The notes under the pieces were generated by a model. That model had not been told where the DNA came from. It did no database searches and worked only from the letters and a program-made list of their open reading frames with translations. Below, in pieces: positions 44,254-53,714 of a stretch of 64,000 bases of DNA. The DNA comes from CAMCXE01 sp046347475 (GTDB taxonomy: Bacteria; Pseudomonadota; Gammaproteobacteria; Pseudomonadales; Cellvibrionaceae). The DNA is taken from the NCBI GenBank assembly GCA_046347475.1, contig JAXMGD010000001.1, positions 496,001-560,000 on the forward strand, in the 5' to 3' direction. The stretch's first letter is position 1, and every line of letters starts with the position of its first letter. Both the position numbers and the translations under genes were made by a program.

Positions 44254-45477
44254 GTGCGTGAATTATTGTTAATTACTGTCTCAGGCCAAGACCGACCGGC
44301 GGTGACCTCTGCCGTAACGGGGATTTTGGCACAACACCCGTGCCGCATTCTCGATATAGGCCAAGCGGTCATACACGATCACCTAAGCCTAGGCATTCTG
44401 GCGGAATTTGCCCAACATTCGGCGGCCTCAGAAGCGGTTAAAAATGTGCTCTACGCCATGCACGAGCGCAATTTACAGGTGCGTTTTACGCCCATTACCG
44501 AAAGCGCCTACCGCGAATGGGTGGCCCAGCAGGGTAAAGAGCGCCACATAGTTACGCTGTTAGGCCGCCAAATCAGCGCCGAAGACATCGCCGAATTAAC
44601 CGCCATCCTGGCCCATCACGGCCTAAACATCGACGCTATGACCCGCCTATCTGGCCGCACGCCGCTGGATATTGACCCCGCGCACGATCAAACCCAGGCC
44701 TGTGTCGAATTCTCCGCCCGGGGCACGCCTGCTGACAGCATTCAATTGCGGGCCGACTTTACGGCCCTGTCGGCGCGTTTAAATGTGGACATCGCTTTTC
44801 AAGCCGACAACATGTACCGCCGCACCCGCCGCCTGGTGTGCTTCGACATGGACTCAACCCTGATTGAGGCGGAAGTCATTGACGAGCTGGCCAAAGCGGC
44901 CGGGGTGGGCGATGAAGTAGCGGCCATTACCGAAGCGGCCATGCGCGGCGAATTGGATTTTAAACAGAGCTTTGCCCGCCGCATGGCGCTCTTGAAGGGC
45001 TTGGATGAAGCGGTGTTGGCCGAGGTGGCCGCCTCCCTGCGTTTTACCGAGGGCTGCGAGCGCCTGATGGCCACCTTAAAAAAACTCGGCTACAAAACGG
45101 CGATTTTATCCGGCGGATTTAATTATTTTGGCCGCTTTATTCAGGCTCGACTGGGCATGGATTATGTGTTCGCCAATGAATTGGAAATTGTTGACGGCAA
45201 GGTAACCGGCCGCGTGGTGGGCGACGTGGTGGACGGCCAGCGCAAGGCGCAACTGCTGCGGGAGCTGGCGCAAAAAGAAAATATCAGCCTGGAGCAAGTG
45301 ATCGCCGTCGGCGACGGGGCCAACGATTTACCCATGCTGAGCGTGGCCGGTTTGGGCATCGCCTTTCGCGCCAAACCCCTGGTAAAAGCCTCTGCCAAAC
45401 AGGCTATTTCCACTCTTGGCTTAGATGCGATTTTGTACCTCATGGGCCTTAGGGACCGGGATATTACCCAGGCGTAA
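44254..45477 (+). CDS. serB: Phosphoserine phosphatase
   Basis: A 407-residue enzyme of the last step in serine synthesis. It starts with GTG at 44254. Two N-terminal ACT-like regulatory domains (LLLITVSGQDRPAVTS and IVTLLGRQISAEDIAELTAIL) precede a HAD domain with CFDMDSTLIEAEVIDELA holding the nucleophile Asp, ILSGGFNYFGRFI, and VIAVGDGANDLPML with the Mg-binding Asp. The double-ACT layout and length match pseudomonad SerB. Promoters for serB and ahpA share the 160 bp between them. Confidence 0.95.
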   Translation: MRELLLITVSGQDRPAVTSAVTGILAQHPCRILDIGQAVIHDHLSLGILAEFAQHSAASEAVKNVLYAMHERNLQVRFTPITESAYREWVAQQGKERHIVTLLGRQISAEDIAELTAILAHHGLNIDAMTRLSGRTPLDIDPAHDQTQACVEFSARGTPADSIQLRADFTALSARLNVDIAFQADNMYRRTRRLVCFDMDSTLIEAEVIDELAKAAGVGDEVAAITEAAMRGELDFKQSFARRMALLKGLDEAVLAEVAASLRFTEGCERLMATLKKLGYKTAILSGGFNYFGRFIQARLGMDYVFANELEIVDGKVTGRVVGDVVDGQRKAQLLRELAQKENISLEQVIAVGDGANDLPMLSVAGLGIAFRAKPLVKASAKQAISTLGLDAILYLMGLRDRDITQA

Positions 45478-45499
45478 TAAAGCCGCCGCTAAGCCGTAG

Positions 45500-45523
45500 G
45501 GGCAACCCTTGTGGTTGCCCTTT
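45500..45523 (+). terminator. Weak terminator after serB
   Basis: GGGCAACC (45500-45507), loop CTTGT, GGTTGCCC (45513-45520), then TTT only. Confidence 0.5.
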
Positions 45524-45709
45524 GTGGCGCCCTGGCGAGCCTTCGGTTAACGGGTTGCTCTTAGCGGCACCATTGGTTAAGGTGCTTGCGCACTGCAAAC
45601 ACGCCAAGCCTGTTTGCCTAAGCCCTGTTTAGCACGCAAGCCAACTAGGCACCCTGGTTAAACTCGGTTGCCTAACCCCCCGTTGTTGACCTCACACAGT
45701 TCAGGCCGA

Positions 45710-47077
45710 ATGAATAAATCCAGCGAAAAAGAAAAGCTTTTAATTATCGAAGATGACATAGGTTTACAAAGTCAGCTGCGTTGGCATTTTGATCAGTACG
45801 AAGTGATTATTGCCGGCAACCGCGAGGATGCGATTGCTGCCGTGCGCCTACACGAACCGCCGATTATTTTGCAGGATTTGGGGTTGCCGCCGGATGATGA
45901 AGGCGTGGAGGAGGGCTTTCGCTGTATCCGTGAAATTTCTGCCCTGGTGCCTACGGCAAAAATAATTGTCATGACCGGTAATAGCGATTATGAAAACGCT
46001 GTGCGCGCGATTGCCATGGGCGCTTACGATTTTTACCAAAAACCGGTAAATGCGGAAACCCTCGATTTAATTCTGCAGCGCGCTTTTCATATTCACCGCT
46101 TAGAAGAACAAAACCGCATTTTAAAAGAACAACAACAGGCCCCGCTCGATGGCATTATCGCCTGCGATCCGGCCATGTTAAAAATCTGCCGCACCATTGA
46201 AAAACTCGCCCCCTCTAATGTGACCTGTACCCTCACCGGTGAGAGTGGCACCGGTAAAGAAGTGCTCGCCCGCGCCTTGCACCGCTTAAGCCCGCGCGCG
46301 CAGGGCCGCATGATGGCAATCAACTGTGCCGCCGTGCCGGAAAATTTAATGGAGAGTGAATTATTCGGCTATGAAAAAGGCGCCTTTACCGGCGCCAATA
46401 AACGCACCATCGGCAAAATTGAAACCGCCAATGAAGGCACTTTGTTTTTAGATGAAATCGGCGATATGCCGCTGCCCTTGCAAGCTAAATTGCTGCGCTT
46501 TTTACAAGAGCGCACCATCGAGCGTGTGGGTGGCCGCGAGGATATTCCGGTGGATGTGCGCGTGGTGTGCGCCACCAATAAAAATCTGCAGCAGATGGTG
46601 AAAGACGGCACCTTTCGCGAAGACTTGTATTACCGTATTTGTGAAATGGAAATTCATATCCCGCCGCTGCGCGATCGCCAGGGCGATAAATTATTATTAG
46701 CCCGCCACTTTTTGCGCATTTATGCCGAACAAAATAATCCTTCTGTGGTGGGCTTTAGCCAAGAGGCAGCCGAATCCATCGAAGCTTATGAATGGCCGGG
46801 CAATATTCGCGAAATGGAAAACCGCGTTAAACGCGCGGTGGTGATGTGTGAAGATAAACACATCAGCTCGATTGACTTAGGCTTGATGAGCAGCGATGGC
46901 GTGAGCATTAATTTGCGCCAGGTGCGCCTGCAGGCTGAGCGCAGCGCGATTTTAAAAGCCCTCACCATGACGGAAAACAATATCTCCGCTGCCGCCAAAT
47001 TACTCGGCGTTACCCGGCCGACTCTGTACGATTTGCTGAAAAAATATAATGTGAATTTGCCGGGGGAAGCCTCTTAA
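45710..47077 (+). CDS. prsR: PrsR-type sigma-54-dependent response regulator (PEP-CTERM/exosortase-associated)
   Basis: A 455-residue three-domain regulator. The receiver (about 8-130) has LLIIEDDIGLQSQLRWHFD and LQDLGLPPDDEGVEEG with the phospho-Asp, IVMTGN and AYDFYQKPV. This layout is specific to the PrsR regulators of exosortase/exopolysaccharide loci. The AAA+ domain contains GESGTGKE (Walker A), GAFTGA for sigma-54 contact, and GTLFLDEIGD (Walker B). The C-terminus is a Fis-type helix-turn-helix, NNISAAAKLLGVTRPTLYDLLKK. ATG at 45710 begins the domain; the earlier TTG adds an unrelated tail. No PrsK kinase or exosortase gene is in view. Confidence 0.88.
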   Translation: MNKSSEKEKLLIIEDDIGLQSQLRWHFDQYEVIIAGNREDAIAAVRLHEPPIILQDLGLPPDDEGVEEGFRCIREISALVPTAKIIVMTGNSDYENAVRAIAMGAYDFYQKPVNAETLDLILQRAFHIHRLEEQNRILKEQQQAPLDGIIACDPAMLKICRTIEKLAPSNVTCTLTGESGTGKEVLARALHRLSPRAQGRMMAINCAAVPENLMESELFGYEKGAFTGANKRTIGKIETANEGTLFLDEIGDMPLPLQAKLLRFLQERTIERVGGREDIPVDVRVVCATNKNLQQMVKDGTFREDLYYRICEMEIHIPPLRDRQGDKLLLARHFLRIYAEQNNPSVVGFSQEAAESIEAYEWPGNIREMENRVKRAVVMCEDKHISSIDLGLMSSDGVSINLRQVRLQAERSAILKALTMTENNISAAAKLLGVTRPTLYDLLKKYNVNLPGEAS

Positions 47078-47151
47078 TTATCGGTGTTCGCGGCGGCGTA
47101 GGCCGCCTGCATTCCGCCAGTTTATTTTGATTCCGTAAATTAAATGGTGTC

Positions 47152-47184
47152 GTAGCCCGGATGCCGCGCAGCGCAATCCGGGAA
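47152..47184. repeat. REP-like palindrome
   Basis: GTAGCCCGGATG...CAATCCGGG with 7-bp arms CCCGGAT (47156-47162) and ATCCGGG (47176-47182) around GC-rich sequence, the common bacterial intergenic palindrome type. It lies in the prsR-apbC gap. Confidence 0.55.
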
Positions 47185-47246
47185 GTACTCCCATCGCTCA
47201 AACTCTTTTCTTTCACAGTGCCGCTGAGCCTGCAGCTACTCGCCCT

Positions 47247-47280
47247 AACCCGACTAAAGCCCCAACCCGACTAAAGCCCC
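47247..47280. repeat. 17-bp tandem duplication
   Basis: AACCCGACTAAAGCCCC occurs twice head to tail (47247-47263 and 47264-47280) in the gap before apbC. No function seen; a slippage product is likely. Confidence 0.7.
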
Positions 47281-47395
47281 GCGCCATCCGGGCCGCACAG
47301 CCCTAACCACCCCAGGCCTCTTATCTCAGCAGTATTTCTGCAAATTCTCCCCCAACCCTAGGTACAATGCTGATCTTTAGGTGTTGGAATTGACC

Positions 47396-48469
47396 ATGGC
47401 TTCTTTACACGATGCGGCCCTCAGCCTGCTTGCGCCCATACCCCTGCCAGACGGCCAGGGTCTCACAGCGGCAGACGGGTTTAAGGGCATTACACAAACC
47501 GGCGGCCAAGCGGCGGCGCGTATAGAACTGGGCTACCCCATCGACGGTATTGCCTACGACCTAGTGCAAACCCTCAGCCAAGCGCTGGCTCCGCTAAAAC
47601 TCAGCGTGGATTTGGGCTGGCAGGCCGCCAGCGTCACCGCCGCCAACAGCCAAAACGCCGTGCCTGGAGTGCGCAACATAGTGGCGGTGGCCTCCGGCAA
47701 GGGCGGCGTGGGTAAATCCACTACGGCGGTGAACATAGCCCTGGCCCTGGCCGCCGAGGGTGCCCGCGTCGGTTTTTTGGATGCGGATATCTACGGCCCC
47801 AGCGGAGCCCATATGTTGGGGGTGAGCGGTGTGCGGCCCCAGGCCCACGCGGCGAATATCATGCAGCCCATTCCCGCCTATGGCATCCACATGATCAGCA
47901 TGGGCAATTTAATTACCGAGGATACCCCCGTGGTGTGGCGCGGCCCCATGGTAAGCGGCGCTCTGCAACAACTGCTGCGCAACACCCACTGGGAGGATAT
48001 TGATTATTTAATTATCGATATGCCGCCAGGTACGGGGGATATTCAATTAACCCTCGCGCAAACCATTCCGGTCTCCGGCGCATTAATTGTCACCACCCCG
48101 CAGGATATTGCGCTTCTGGATGCCAAAAAAGGCATTGAGATGTTCCGCAAAGTGAATATCCCGGTGCTGGGTATTGTGGAGAATATGTCCTTGCATATTT
48201 GCAGCAACTGCGGCCACCAAGAAGCCATTTTCGGCACTGATGGCGGCGCGATGCTGGCTCAGGAATACACGGCGCCCCTGCTGGGGCAATTGCCCTTGCA
48301 AATGGCCATACGCGCGCAAACCGATGCGGGTAGGCCGCCTTTGGTGGCGGACCCCAACAGCGCGGTTAGCCGTATATACCGCTCAATCGCCCGGCAATTA
48401 GCGGCGCGTTTATGGGCGCAGGCCCAACAGGGCGCAAGTACTCCTAATATAGTTATTACCAACGATTAA
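47396..48469 (+). CDS. apbC: Mrp/NBP35-family iron-sulfur carrier ATPase (ApbC)
   Basis: A 357-residue cytoplasmic P-loop ATPase that holds and delivers 4Fe-4S clusters. An N-terminal MIP18-like region precedes the deviant Walker A in AVASGKGGVGKSTTAVNIALA; GFLDADIYGPS and YLIIDMPPGTGD are Mrp signatures; LHICSNCGHQEAIFG gives the bridging CxxC. ATG at 47396 is used; a GTG five codons earlier is possible. It is followed at 12 bp by dcd, so the two are probably one transcript. Confidence 0.92.
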   Translation: MASLHDAALSLLAPIPLPDGQGLTAADGFKGITQTGGQAAARIELGYPIDGIAYDLVQTLSQALAPLKLSVDLGWQAASVTAANSQNAVPGVRNIVAVASGKGGVGKSTTAVNIALALAAEGARVGFLDADIYGPSGAHMLGVSGVRPQAHAANIMQPIPAYGIHMISMGNLITEDTPVVWRGPMVSGALQQLLRNTHWEDIDYLIIDMPPGTGDIQLTLAQTIPVSGALIVTTPQDIALLDAKKGIEMFRKVNIPVLGIVENMSLHICSNCGHQEAIFGTDGGAMLAQEYTAPLLGQLPLQMAIRAQTDAGRPPLVADPNSAVSRIYRSIARQLAARLWAQAQQGASTPNIVITND

Positions 48470-48481
48470 AGGTTTTTTAAC

Positions 48482-49051
48482 ATGGCAATTAAATCCGACC
48501 GCTGGATTCGCCGCATGGCCCAAGAGCATGGCATGATCGAACCCTTTGAAGCCAACCAAGTGCGTTTTAACGACGCCGGGCAAAAATTAATTTCCTACGG
48601 CACATCAAGCTACGGCTACGACGTGCGCTGCGCCAATGAATTTAAAATTTTTACCAATGTACATTCGGTAACCGTAGACCCAAAACACTTTGATGAAAGC
48701 AGTTTTGTGGATATTCAAAGCGACGTGTGTATTATCCCGCCCAATTCCTTTGCGCTGGCGCGCACGGTGGAATATTTCCGCATTCCGCGCAGTGTATTAA
48801 CTGTGTGTTTGGGCAAATCCACTTACGCCCGCTGCGGCATTATAGTAAACGTGACGCCTTTAGAGCCCGAGTGGGAAGGGCATGTGACCTTGGAATTTTC
48901 CAACACCACGCCCTTGCCCGCTAAAATTTACGCCAATGAAGGTGTGGCGCAGATGTTATTTTTTGAAAGCGATGAAGTTTGCGAAACCTCCTATGGCGAT
49001 CGCCACGGTAAATATCAGGGGCAGACGGGGGTTACTTTACCTAAAACCTAG
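48482..49051 (+). CDS. dcd: dCTP deaminase
   Basis: A 189-residue trimeric enzyme converting dCTP to dUTP. LISYGTSSYGYDVRCANEFKIF, GKSTYARCGIIVNVTPLEPEWEGH with the catalytic Glu, and YGDRHGKYQGQTGVTLPK at the end are near-invariant in Dcd. Length is typical of the proteobacterial enzyme. It ends with a clear intrinsic terminator. Confidence 0.96.
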   Translation: MAIKSDRWIRRMAQEHGMIEPFEANQVRFNDAGQKLISYGTSSYGYDVRCANEFKIFTNVHSVTVDPKHFDESSFVDIQSDVCIIPPNSFALARTVEYFRIPRSVLTVCLGKSTYARCGIIVNVTPLEPEWEGHVTLEFSNTTPLPAKIYANEGVAQMLFFESDEVCETSYGDRHGKYQGQTGVTLPKT

Positions 49052-49056
49052 CCAAT

Positions 49057-49093
49057 AAAGGCCTTTGATGCGTGTGTGCTTAAAGGCCTTTTT
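49057..49093 (+). terminator. Intrinsic terminator of dcd
   Basis: AAAGGCC (49057-49063) pairs with GGCCTTT (49085-49091), continuing as TTTT. The loop is long. Confidence 0.7.
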
Positions 49094-49122
49094 ATTTCTG
49101 TCCTCTGAGCAAAATTGCAAGC

Positions 49123-49260
49123 CACTTACTACCTAGGCACCAGCAATGAATACACATCATTTCAGACACGCCGTGAATACATCCCTGTAGGCTCGTCAAA
49201 AAGATCCCTCTTTTTGACGGTCTGAAATGATATGTATTCATTACTTTCGTACAGCTAGTA
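49123..49260 (+). repeat. Palindromic dispersed repeat, copy B
   Basis: Same family as 39228-39366 (inverted there) and 62101-62239. It starts CACTTACTACCTAGGCACC, the 23-bp outer arms are 49144-49166 and 49220-49242, with the inner CGTCAAAAAGA/TCTTTTTGACG hairpin, and ends GTACAGCTAGTA. It sits between the dcd terminator and the DUF1315 gene. Confidence 0.88.
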
Positions 49261-49290
49261 TCTCTATACTTTTAATCAGGTAGCGTCTCT

Positions 49291-49548
49291 ATGGATATTA
49301 ATGAAATCATCAGAGCCATGACCGCCGACATCTACCAGGCGTTTAAAACCGCTGTTGAACTGCGTAAATGGCCCAATGGCGTGCGTTTAACGCCTGAGCA
49401 AACCGCCACTTGCCTGCAGGCTATAATTGCTTGGGAAACTCAGCATGTGCCGGTGGAGGAGCGCGTAGGCTATATTCCCCCCAAAGAAGAGCCCTGCGCC
49501 GACGACAGCCATATTCACACCCACGAAACACCGCTTAAATGGCAATAA
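49291..49548 (+). CDS. DUF1315 (YeaC-like) protein
   Basis: An 85-residue protein with the family pattern of YeaC: MDINEIIRAMTADIYQAF, LRKWPNGVRLTPEQTATCLQAIIAWE, and a C-terminal RVGYIPP followed by acidic residues. Function unknown. It precedes pepN by 16 bp on the same strand and is probably co-transcribed. The ATG at 49291 has a modest GTAG-type ribosome site. Confidence 0.85.
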   Translation: MDINEIIRAMTADIYQAFKTAVELRKWPNGVRLTPEQTATCLQAIIAWETQHVPVEERVGYIPPKEEPCADDSHIHTHETPLKWQ

Positions 49549-49564
49549 TTGCCTGAGGACTGTT

Positions 49565-52237
49565 ATGAGTAGCGTTGGCGTAACCACTTATTTAAAAGAT
49601 TACCAAGCCCCTGAATATTCCATCCTCACCACCCAATTAAATTTTGCCCTCTTTGATGACTACACGGCAGTAACCGCTGAATTAAATTTTAAGCGCAATG
49701 GCGAGCACTCAGCACCGTTAAAATTACACGGCCAGCAGCTAACATTAGTGAGTATTGAATTAAACGGCGCACCTCTAAGCGCTGAGCACTACAGCCTGGA
49801 TGATGAATTTTTAACGATTCATACAGTGCCTGCTGAATTTACCTTAAAAACCTCTGTGCATATCGAGCCCCATAAAAATACCGCCCTAGAGGGTTTATAC
49901 CGCTCGCGCTCGATGTATTGCACCCAGTGTGAAGCCGAAGGTTTTCGCAAAATCACCTATTATTTAGATCGCCCCGATGCCATGAGTAGTTTCACTACAC
50001 GCATCGAAGGGGATAAAACCCGTTACCCCCTTTTGCTGTCTAACGGTAATTTAATTGCGCAGGGGGAATTAGAGCAGGGGCGGCATTTTGCCACCTGGCA
50101 AGACCCGTTTAAAAAACCCGCCTATTTATTTGCTTTAGTGGCTGGGGATTTGGCCTGTGTGCAGGATAGTTTTATCACCTGCTCTGGCCGCACAGTGGCA
50201 TTAAAAATATTTGTGGAAGCAAAAGACTTGGATAAATGCGACCACGCCATGGCGAGCCTTAAAAATGCCATGCGCTGGGATGAAGAGGTGTACGGCCGCG
50301 AATACGATCTGGATATTTTTATGATTGTAGCGGTGGATGATTTTAATATGGGCGCCATGGAAAATAAGGGCCTAAATATTTTTAACACCTCCTGCGTGCT
50401 CGCCCATCCCGCCACCACCACCGATGCCGGTTTTGCCCGTGTAGAAGGCGTGGTAGCCCACGAGTATTTTCATAACTGGTCGGGCAACCGCGTCACCTGC
50501 CGCGATTGGTTTCAATTAAGTTTAAAAGAAGGTTTCACCGTTTTTCGCGATGAAGAATTCTCCGCCGATATGTTAAGCCGCACGGTGAAGCGAGTGGAAT
50601 CGGTCAACCTATTGCGCACGGCGCAATTTGCCGAAGATGCAGGCCCCATGGCGCATCCGGTGCGCCCCAGCTCCTATATGGAAATTTCTAATTTTTATAC
50701 CCTCACCGTGTATGAAAAAGGCGCCGAGGTTGTGCGTATGGTGCACAGCTTATTAGGCAAAGAATTATTCCGCCGTGGCACAGATTTATATTTTAATCGC
50801 CACGATGGCCAAGCGGCCACTATTGAACAATTTATTGCCTGTATGGCAGAAGTCTCTGGCCGAGATTTCAGCCAATTTATGCATTGGTATAATCAAGCTG
50901 GCACCCCAGAGGTGGAATTTAGCGGCCGTTACAGCCAGCAGGAGCAGCGTTTTTATTTAACCGCGCGCCAATCCTGCCCCAGCACACCCGAAGCCAGCGC
51001 CGCAGAAAAACAGCCCTTGGTAATTCCCATTCAAATGGGCTTATTAGGCCCAACGGGCGCCTACCCATTACACTGCGCAGAACTTAACACCAGCAGTGCT
51101 ACCAACGGTGTTATTGAACTAACCCAACCCGAGCAGACATTTATTTTTGAGCAGGTGCCAAACGTACCTGTGCCGTCCTTATTGCGCGGTTTTTCCGCAC
51201 CGGTGAAATGGCATTACCCCTATAGCAAAGCGGATTTATTAACCATAGTGCTGCAGGATGAAGACGGTTTTAATCGCTGGGACGCAATGCAGCAGTATGC
51301 TGTGCGTTTAATTGGCGAAATTAATACCGCATTAACAGCAGGCAATACGGCCGCAGTGGATGCAGACTTTTTAGCGGCCTGCCGGGCTTTATTAATTGAT
51401 GAAACATTAGACCCAGCCATGGTTGCGCTTATGCTGGATTTGCCTAGCGAAGCCTATTTAGCTGAACAACAAAATCCTATGGATATAGACGGCAACCACC
51501 GCGCGCGGGAATTTTTGCGCAGCGCTCTTGCCGAGCATTTATTACCGCTATGGCACCAGGTGTACACCCGTTTGCTGGATACAGGGCCATTTTCCGCCCG
51601 AGCTGAAGCGGTTGCGCGCCGCAGTTTAAAAAACCTCGCGCTGTCTTATATTGCGGCTGTGGATAACAGCACTTATGCGCTAATTTCCCCTGCGCAAATA
51701 GTAGCCGCGCAATTTACTAGCGCGGCCAATATGACCGATAGCCTCGCCGCATTAAAAATTGCTGTGAACAGCCCATTTAGCGCATTGCAGGCTCAGGCGA
51801 GCAATATGCTAGAGGAATTTTTTACCCGCTGGCAGCACGAACCACTGGTGGTGAATTTATGGCTGTCCACTCAGGCGGCCGCCGCCAGCGGCGCACTGAA
51901 GCGCGTGCAAACACTATTGACGCACCCGGCCTACGATGGCAAAAACCCCAATAAAATACGTGCACTGGTGGGGGTGTTTAGCCAAAACCTAACGCAATTC
52001 CACGCCGCCTCCGGTGAGGGTTATGAATTTTTAGCTCGCCAGGTGCTGAGCTTGGATCAATTAAACCCACAAATTGCCGCCCGCTTAATTGCACCGCTCA
52101 CCAAATGGCAGCGGCAAAACCCTGCCCGCCAGGCATTAATGCTGGCGCAATTGCGTTGGATTGCCGGGCATCCATTATCGAACGATTTATTTGAAGTGGT
52201 GACTAAGAGCCTCCCTGCTGATAATCCCGCGGGCTAG
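49565..52237 (+). CDS. pepN: Aminopeptidase N
   Basis: An 890-residue cytoplasmic M1 metallo-aminopeptidase. FNMGAMENKGLN is the substrate-anchoring GAMEN motif, VVAHEYFHNW the zinc HExxH and LKEGFTVFRDEEF the third ligand Glu. The C-terminal armadillo-like helical domain is complete and total length fits gammaproteobacterial PepN (about 870-890). It cleaves N-terminal residues from peptides in late protein turnover. Confidence 0.96.
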   Translation: MSSVGVTTYLKDYQAPEYSILTTQLNFALFDDYTAVTAELNFKRNGEHSAPLKLHGQQLTLVSIELNGAPLSAEHYSLDDEFLTIHTVPAEFTLKTSVHIEPHKNTALEGLYRSRSMYCTQCEAEGFRKITYYLDRPDAMSSFTTRIEGDKTRYPLLLSNGNLIAQGELEQGRHFATWQDPFKKPAYLFALVAGDLACVQDSFITCSGRTVALKIFVEAKDLDKCDHAMASLKNAMRWDEEVYGREYDLDIFMIVAVDDFNMGAMENKGLNIFNTSCVLAHPATTTDAGFARVEGVVAHEYFHNWSGNRVTCRDWFQLSLKEGFTVFRDEEFSADMLSRTVKRVESVNLLRTAQFAEDAGPMAHPVRPSSYMEISNFYTLTVYEKGAEVVRMVHSLLGKELFRRGTDLYFNRHDGQAATIEQFIACMAEVSGRDFSQFMHWYNQAGTPEVEFSGRYSQQEQRFYLTARQSCPSTPEASAAEKQPLVIPIQMGLLGPTGAYPLHCAELNTSSATNGVIELTQPEQTFIFEQVPNVPVPSLLRGFSAPVKWHYPYSKADLLTIVLQDEDGFNRWDAMQQYAVRLIGEINTALTAGNTAAVDADFLAACRALLIDETLDPAMVALMLDLPSEAYLAEQQNPMDIDGNHRAREFLRSALAEHLLPLWHQVYTRLLDTGPFSARAEAVARRSLKNLALSYIAAVDNSTYALISPAQIVAAQFTSAANMTDSLAALKIAVNSPFSALQAQASNMLEEFFTRWQHEPLVVNLWLSTQAAAASGALKRVQTLLTHPAYDGKNPNKIRALVGVFSQNLTQFHAASGEGYEFLARQVLSLDQLNPQIAARLIAPLTKWQRQNPARQALMLAQLRWIAGHPLSNDLFEVVTKSLPADNPAG

Positions 52238-52324
52238 CTAAACGGGGTGTGTTGTTAATTGCGCTCTCCATTAAGCGCTCGTTTTTAAACGCCGCAGTAC
52301 ACTAAACTTAGTTAGGAGCAGACC

Positions 52325-52870
52325 ATGCCGTTAAAAAATACCGATAAAACGTATGGCTGGTTTGCTATAGCCTTGCACTGGCTTTCAGCCCTCGCGGTTT
52401 TTGGTTTATTTGGCTTGGGCCTGTGGATGTGTAGTTTGGATTATTACCACCCCTGGTATAAGCAGGGGCCAGATCTACACCGCAGCATAGGCGTGCTGTT
52501 GGTCATGGCAACGAGTGTGCGCTTAGTCTGGCGCTTTATTAATATTACCCCTGCGGCTGAGCCTGGCCCTCGCGTGCAATTAATTCTGGCGCGCGTGGTT
52601 CACCTTCTGCTTTATGTGTGGTTTTTTCTTATGCTGGCGTCGGGTTATTTAATTACCACCGCCAAAGGCCAAGGTTTGGAAGTATTTAATTGGTTTGTTA
52701 TTCCGGCGCTTATAACGGGCATTGAAAACCTAGAGGATACGGCAGGTACAGTGCATCTTGTACTGGCCTGTCTGTTTATCGCGCTAGCCACCCTGCACGC
52801 AGGTGCTGCGCTTTACCATCATTTTATTAAACGCGATGGCACTTTGCGGCGTATGCTGGGCAGAGGCTAA
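52325..52870 (+). CDS. Cytochrome b561-family membrane protein
   Basis: A 181-residue four-helix membrane cytochrome b. Haem-ligand histidines are visible in AIALHWLSALAV, PDLHRSIGVLL, RVVHLLLYVWF and TVHLVLACLF. It is typical of CybB-like proteins that oxidise quinol or scavenge superoxide. It lies 112 bp ahead of a YceI gene on the same strand, the recurrent cybB-yceI pairing, so the two are likely partners in handling quinone or isoprenoid electrons. Confidence 0.9.
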   Translation: MPLKNTDKTYGWFAIALHWLSALAVFGLFGLGLWMCSLDYYHPWYKQGPDLHRSIGVLLVMATSVRLVWRFINITPAAEPGPRVQLILARVVHLLLYVWFFLMLASGYLITTAKGQGLEVFNWFVIPALITGIENLEDTAGTVHLVLACLFIALATLHAGAALYHHFIKRDGTLRRMLGRG

Positions 52871-52981
52871 GCACTCATTATTAGGCGGTGCTTGCAGATA
52901 GGTTAAATGCAGCTAGCTCAAGCGAATTAAATCGGTCATAAAAATTCTAACAATTATCAATCACCCCAACGAGGAAACACC

Positions 52982-53596
52982 ATGAAACACATCAAACCCC
53001 TATGGTTATCAGCTGTTTTTGGCGCAGTACTGGCCGGTGCAAGTGTGTTGCCTGCCCAGGCAGCCGAATACGTTATTGACACAAAAGGTGCCCACGCGTT
53101 TATTCAGTTTCGCGTTAAGCACTTAGGTTATAGCTGGCTGTATGGCCGTTTTAATGATTTTAGTGGTTCATTTACTTATGATGACGCTAAACCCGAAGCC
53201 AGCAAAATTGCGGTGGATATCAAGGTGACCAGCCTCGATAGCAACCACGCCGAGCGCGATAAACATCTGCGCTCAAAAGATTTCCTCGATACCGATGCAT
53301 TCCCCAGCGCTAAGTTTGTCAGCACCAGTTATAAATCCACCGGGCCTAAAACGGCGGATTTAGCTGGCGATTTAACCCTGCACGGCGTAACTAAACCGGT
53401 GGTCATTGCAGTTGAATCCATTGGTGCTGGCAGTGACCCATGGGGTGGCTACCGCGCGGGTTTTGAAGGTAAAACCACAATTAAACCTGCTGATTTCGGC
53501 ATTGATATGGAAAAGAAACTCGGCCCTGCAGCTGGACAAGTTGAATTATTTTTAACAGTAGAGGGTGTGCGTCAGCCAGAAGGTGTAAAAAAATAA
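52982..53596 (+). CDS. yceI: YceI-family periplasmic isoprenoid-binding protein
   Basis: A 204-residue secreted lipocalin-like protein. The signal peptide ends PAQA-AEY. Typical YceI strands follow: YVIDTKGAHAFIQFRVKHLGYSWLYG, AERDKHLRSKDFLDTDAFP, LAGDLTLHGVTKPV, and a C-terminal ELFLTVEGVRQP. The family binds a polyisoprenoid such as ubiquinone precursors in a hydrophobic pocket. It is induced by base or stress in E. coli. A terminator follows. Confidence 0.92.
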   Translation: MKHIKPLWLSAVFGAVLAGASVLPAQAAEYVIDTKGAHAFIQFRVKHLGYSWLYGRFNDFSGSFTYDDAKPEASKIAVDIKVTSLDSNHAERDKHLRSKDFLDTDAFPSAKFVSTSYKSTGPKTADLAGDLTLHGVTKPVVIAVESIGAGSDPWGGYRAGFEGKTTIKPADFGIDMEKKLGPAAGQVELFLTVEGVRQPEGVKK

Positions 53597-53630
53597 TCTG
53601 TACGCTACAGATTCAGATAGGCGCCCCAAC

Positions 53631-53671
53631 GGCGGTTGCTAAGCGTGTCTTAGTAACCGCCGCATTTATTT
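53631..53671 (+). terminator. Intrinsic terminator of yceI
   Basis: GGCGGTTGCTAAG (53631-53643) and CTTAGTAACCGCC (53649-53661) pair at 12 of 13, followed by GCATTTATTTT. Confidence 0.75.
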
Positions 53672-53714
53672 TAGGGCTGGCAATATTTCCTGTGTTGAGC
53701 TTAGAGGTGGCCCA

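Noticed and set aside
44091..44372. N-terminal extension of the ahpA frame with ATG starts
   Set aside because: It overlaps the serB coding start, and its residues look random before the first membrane helix.
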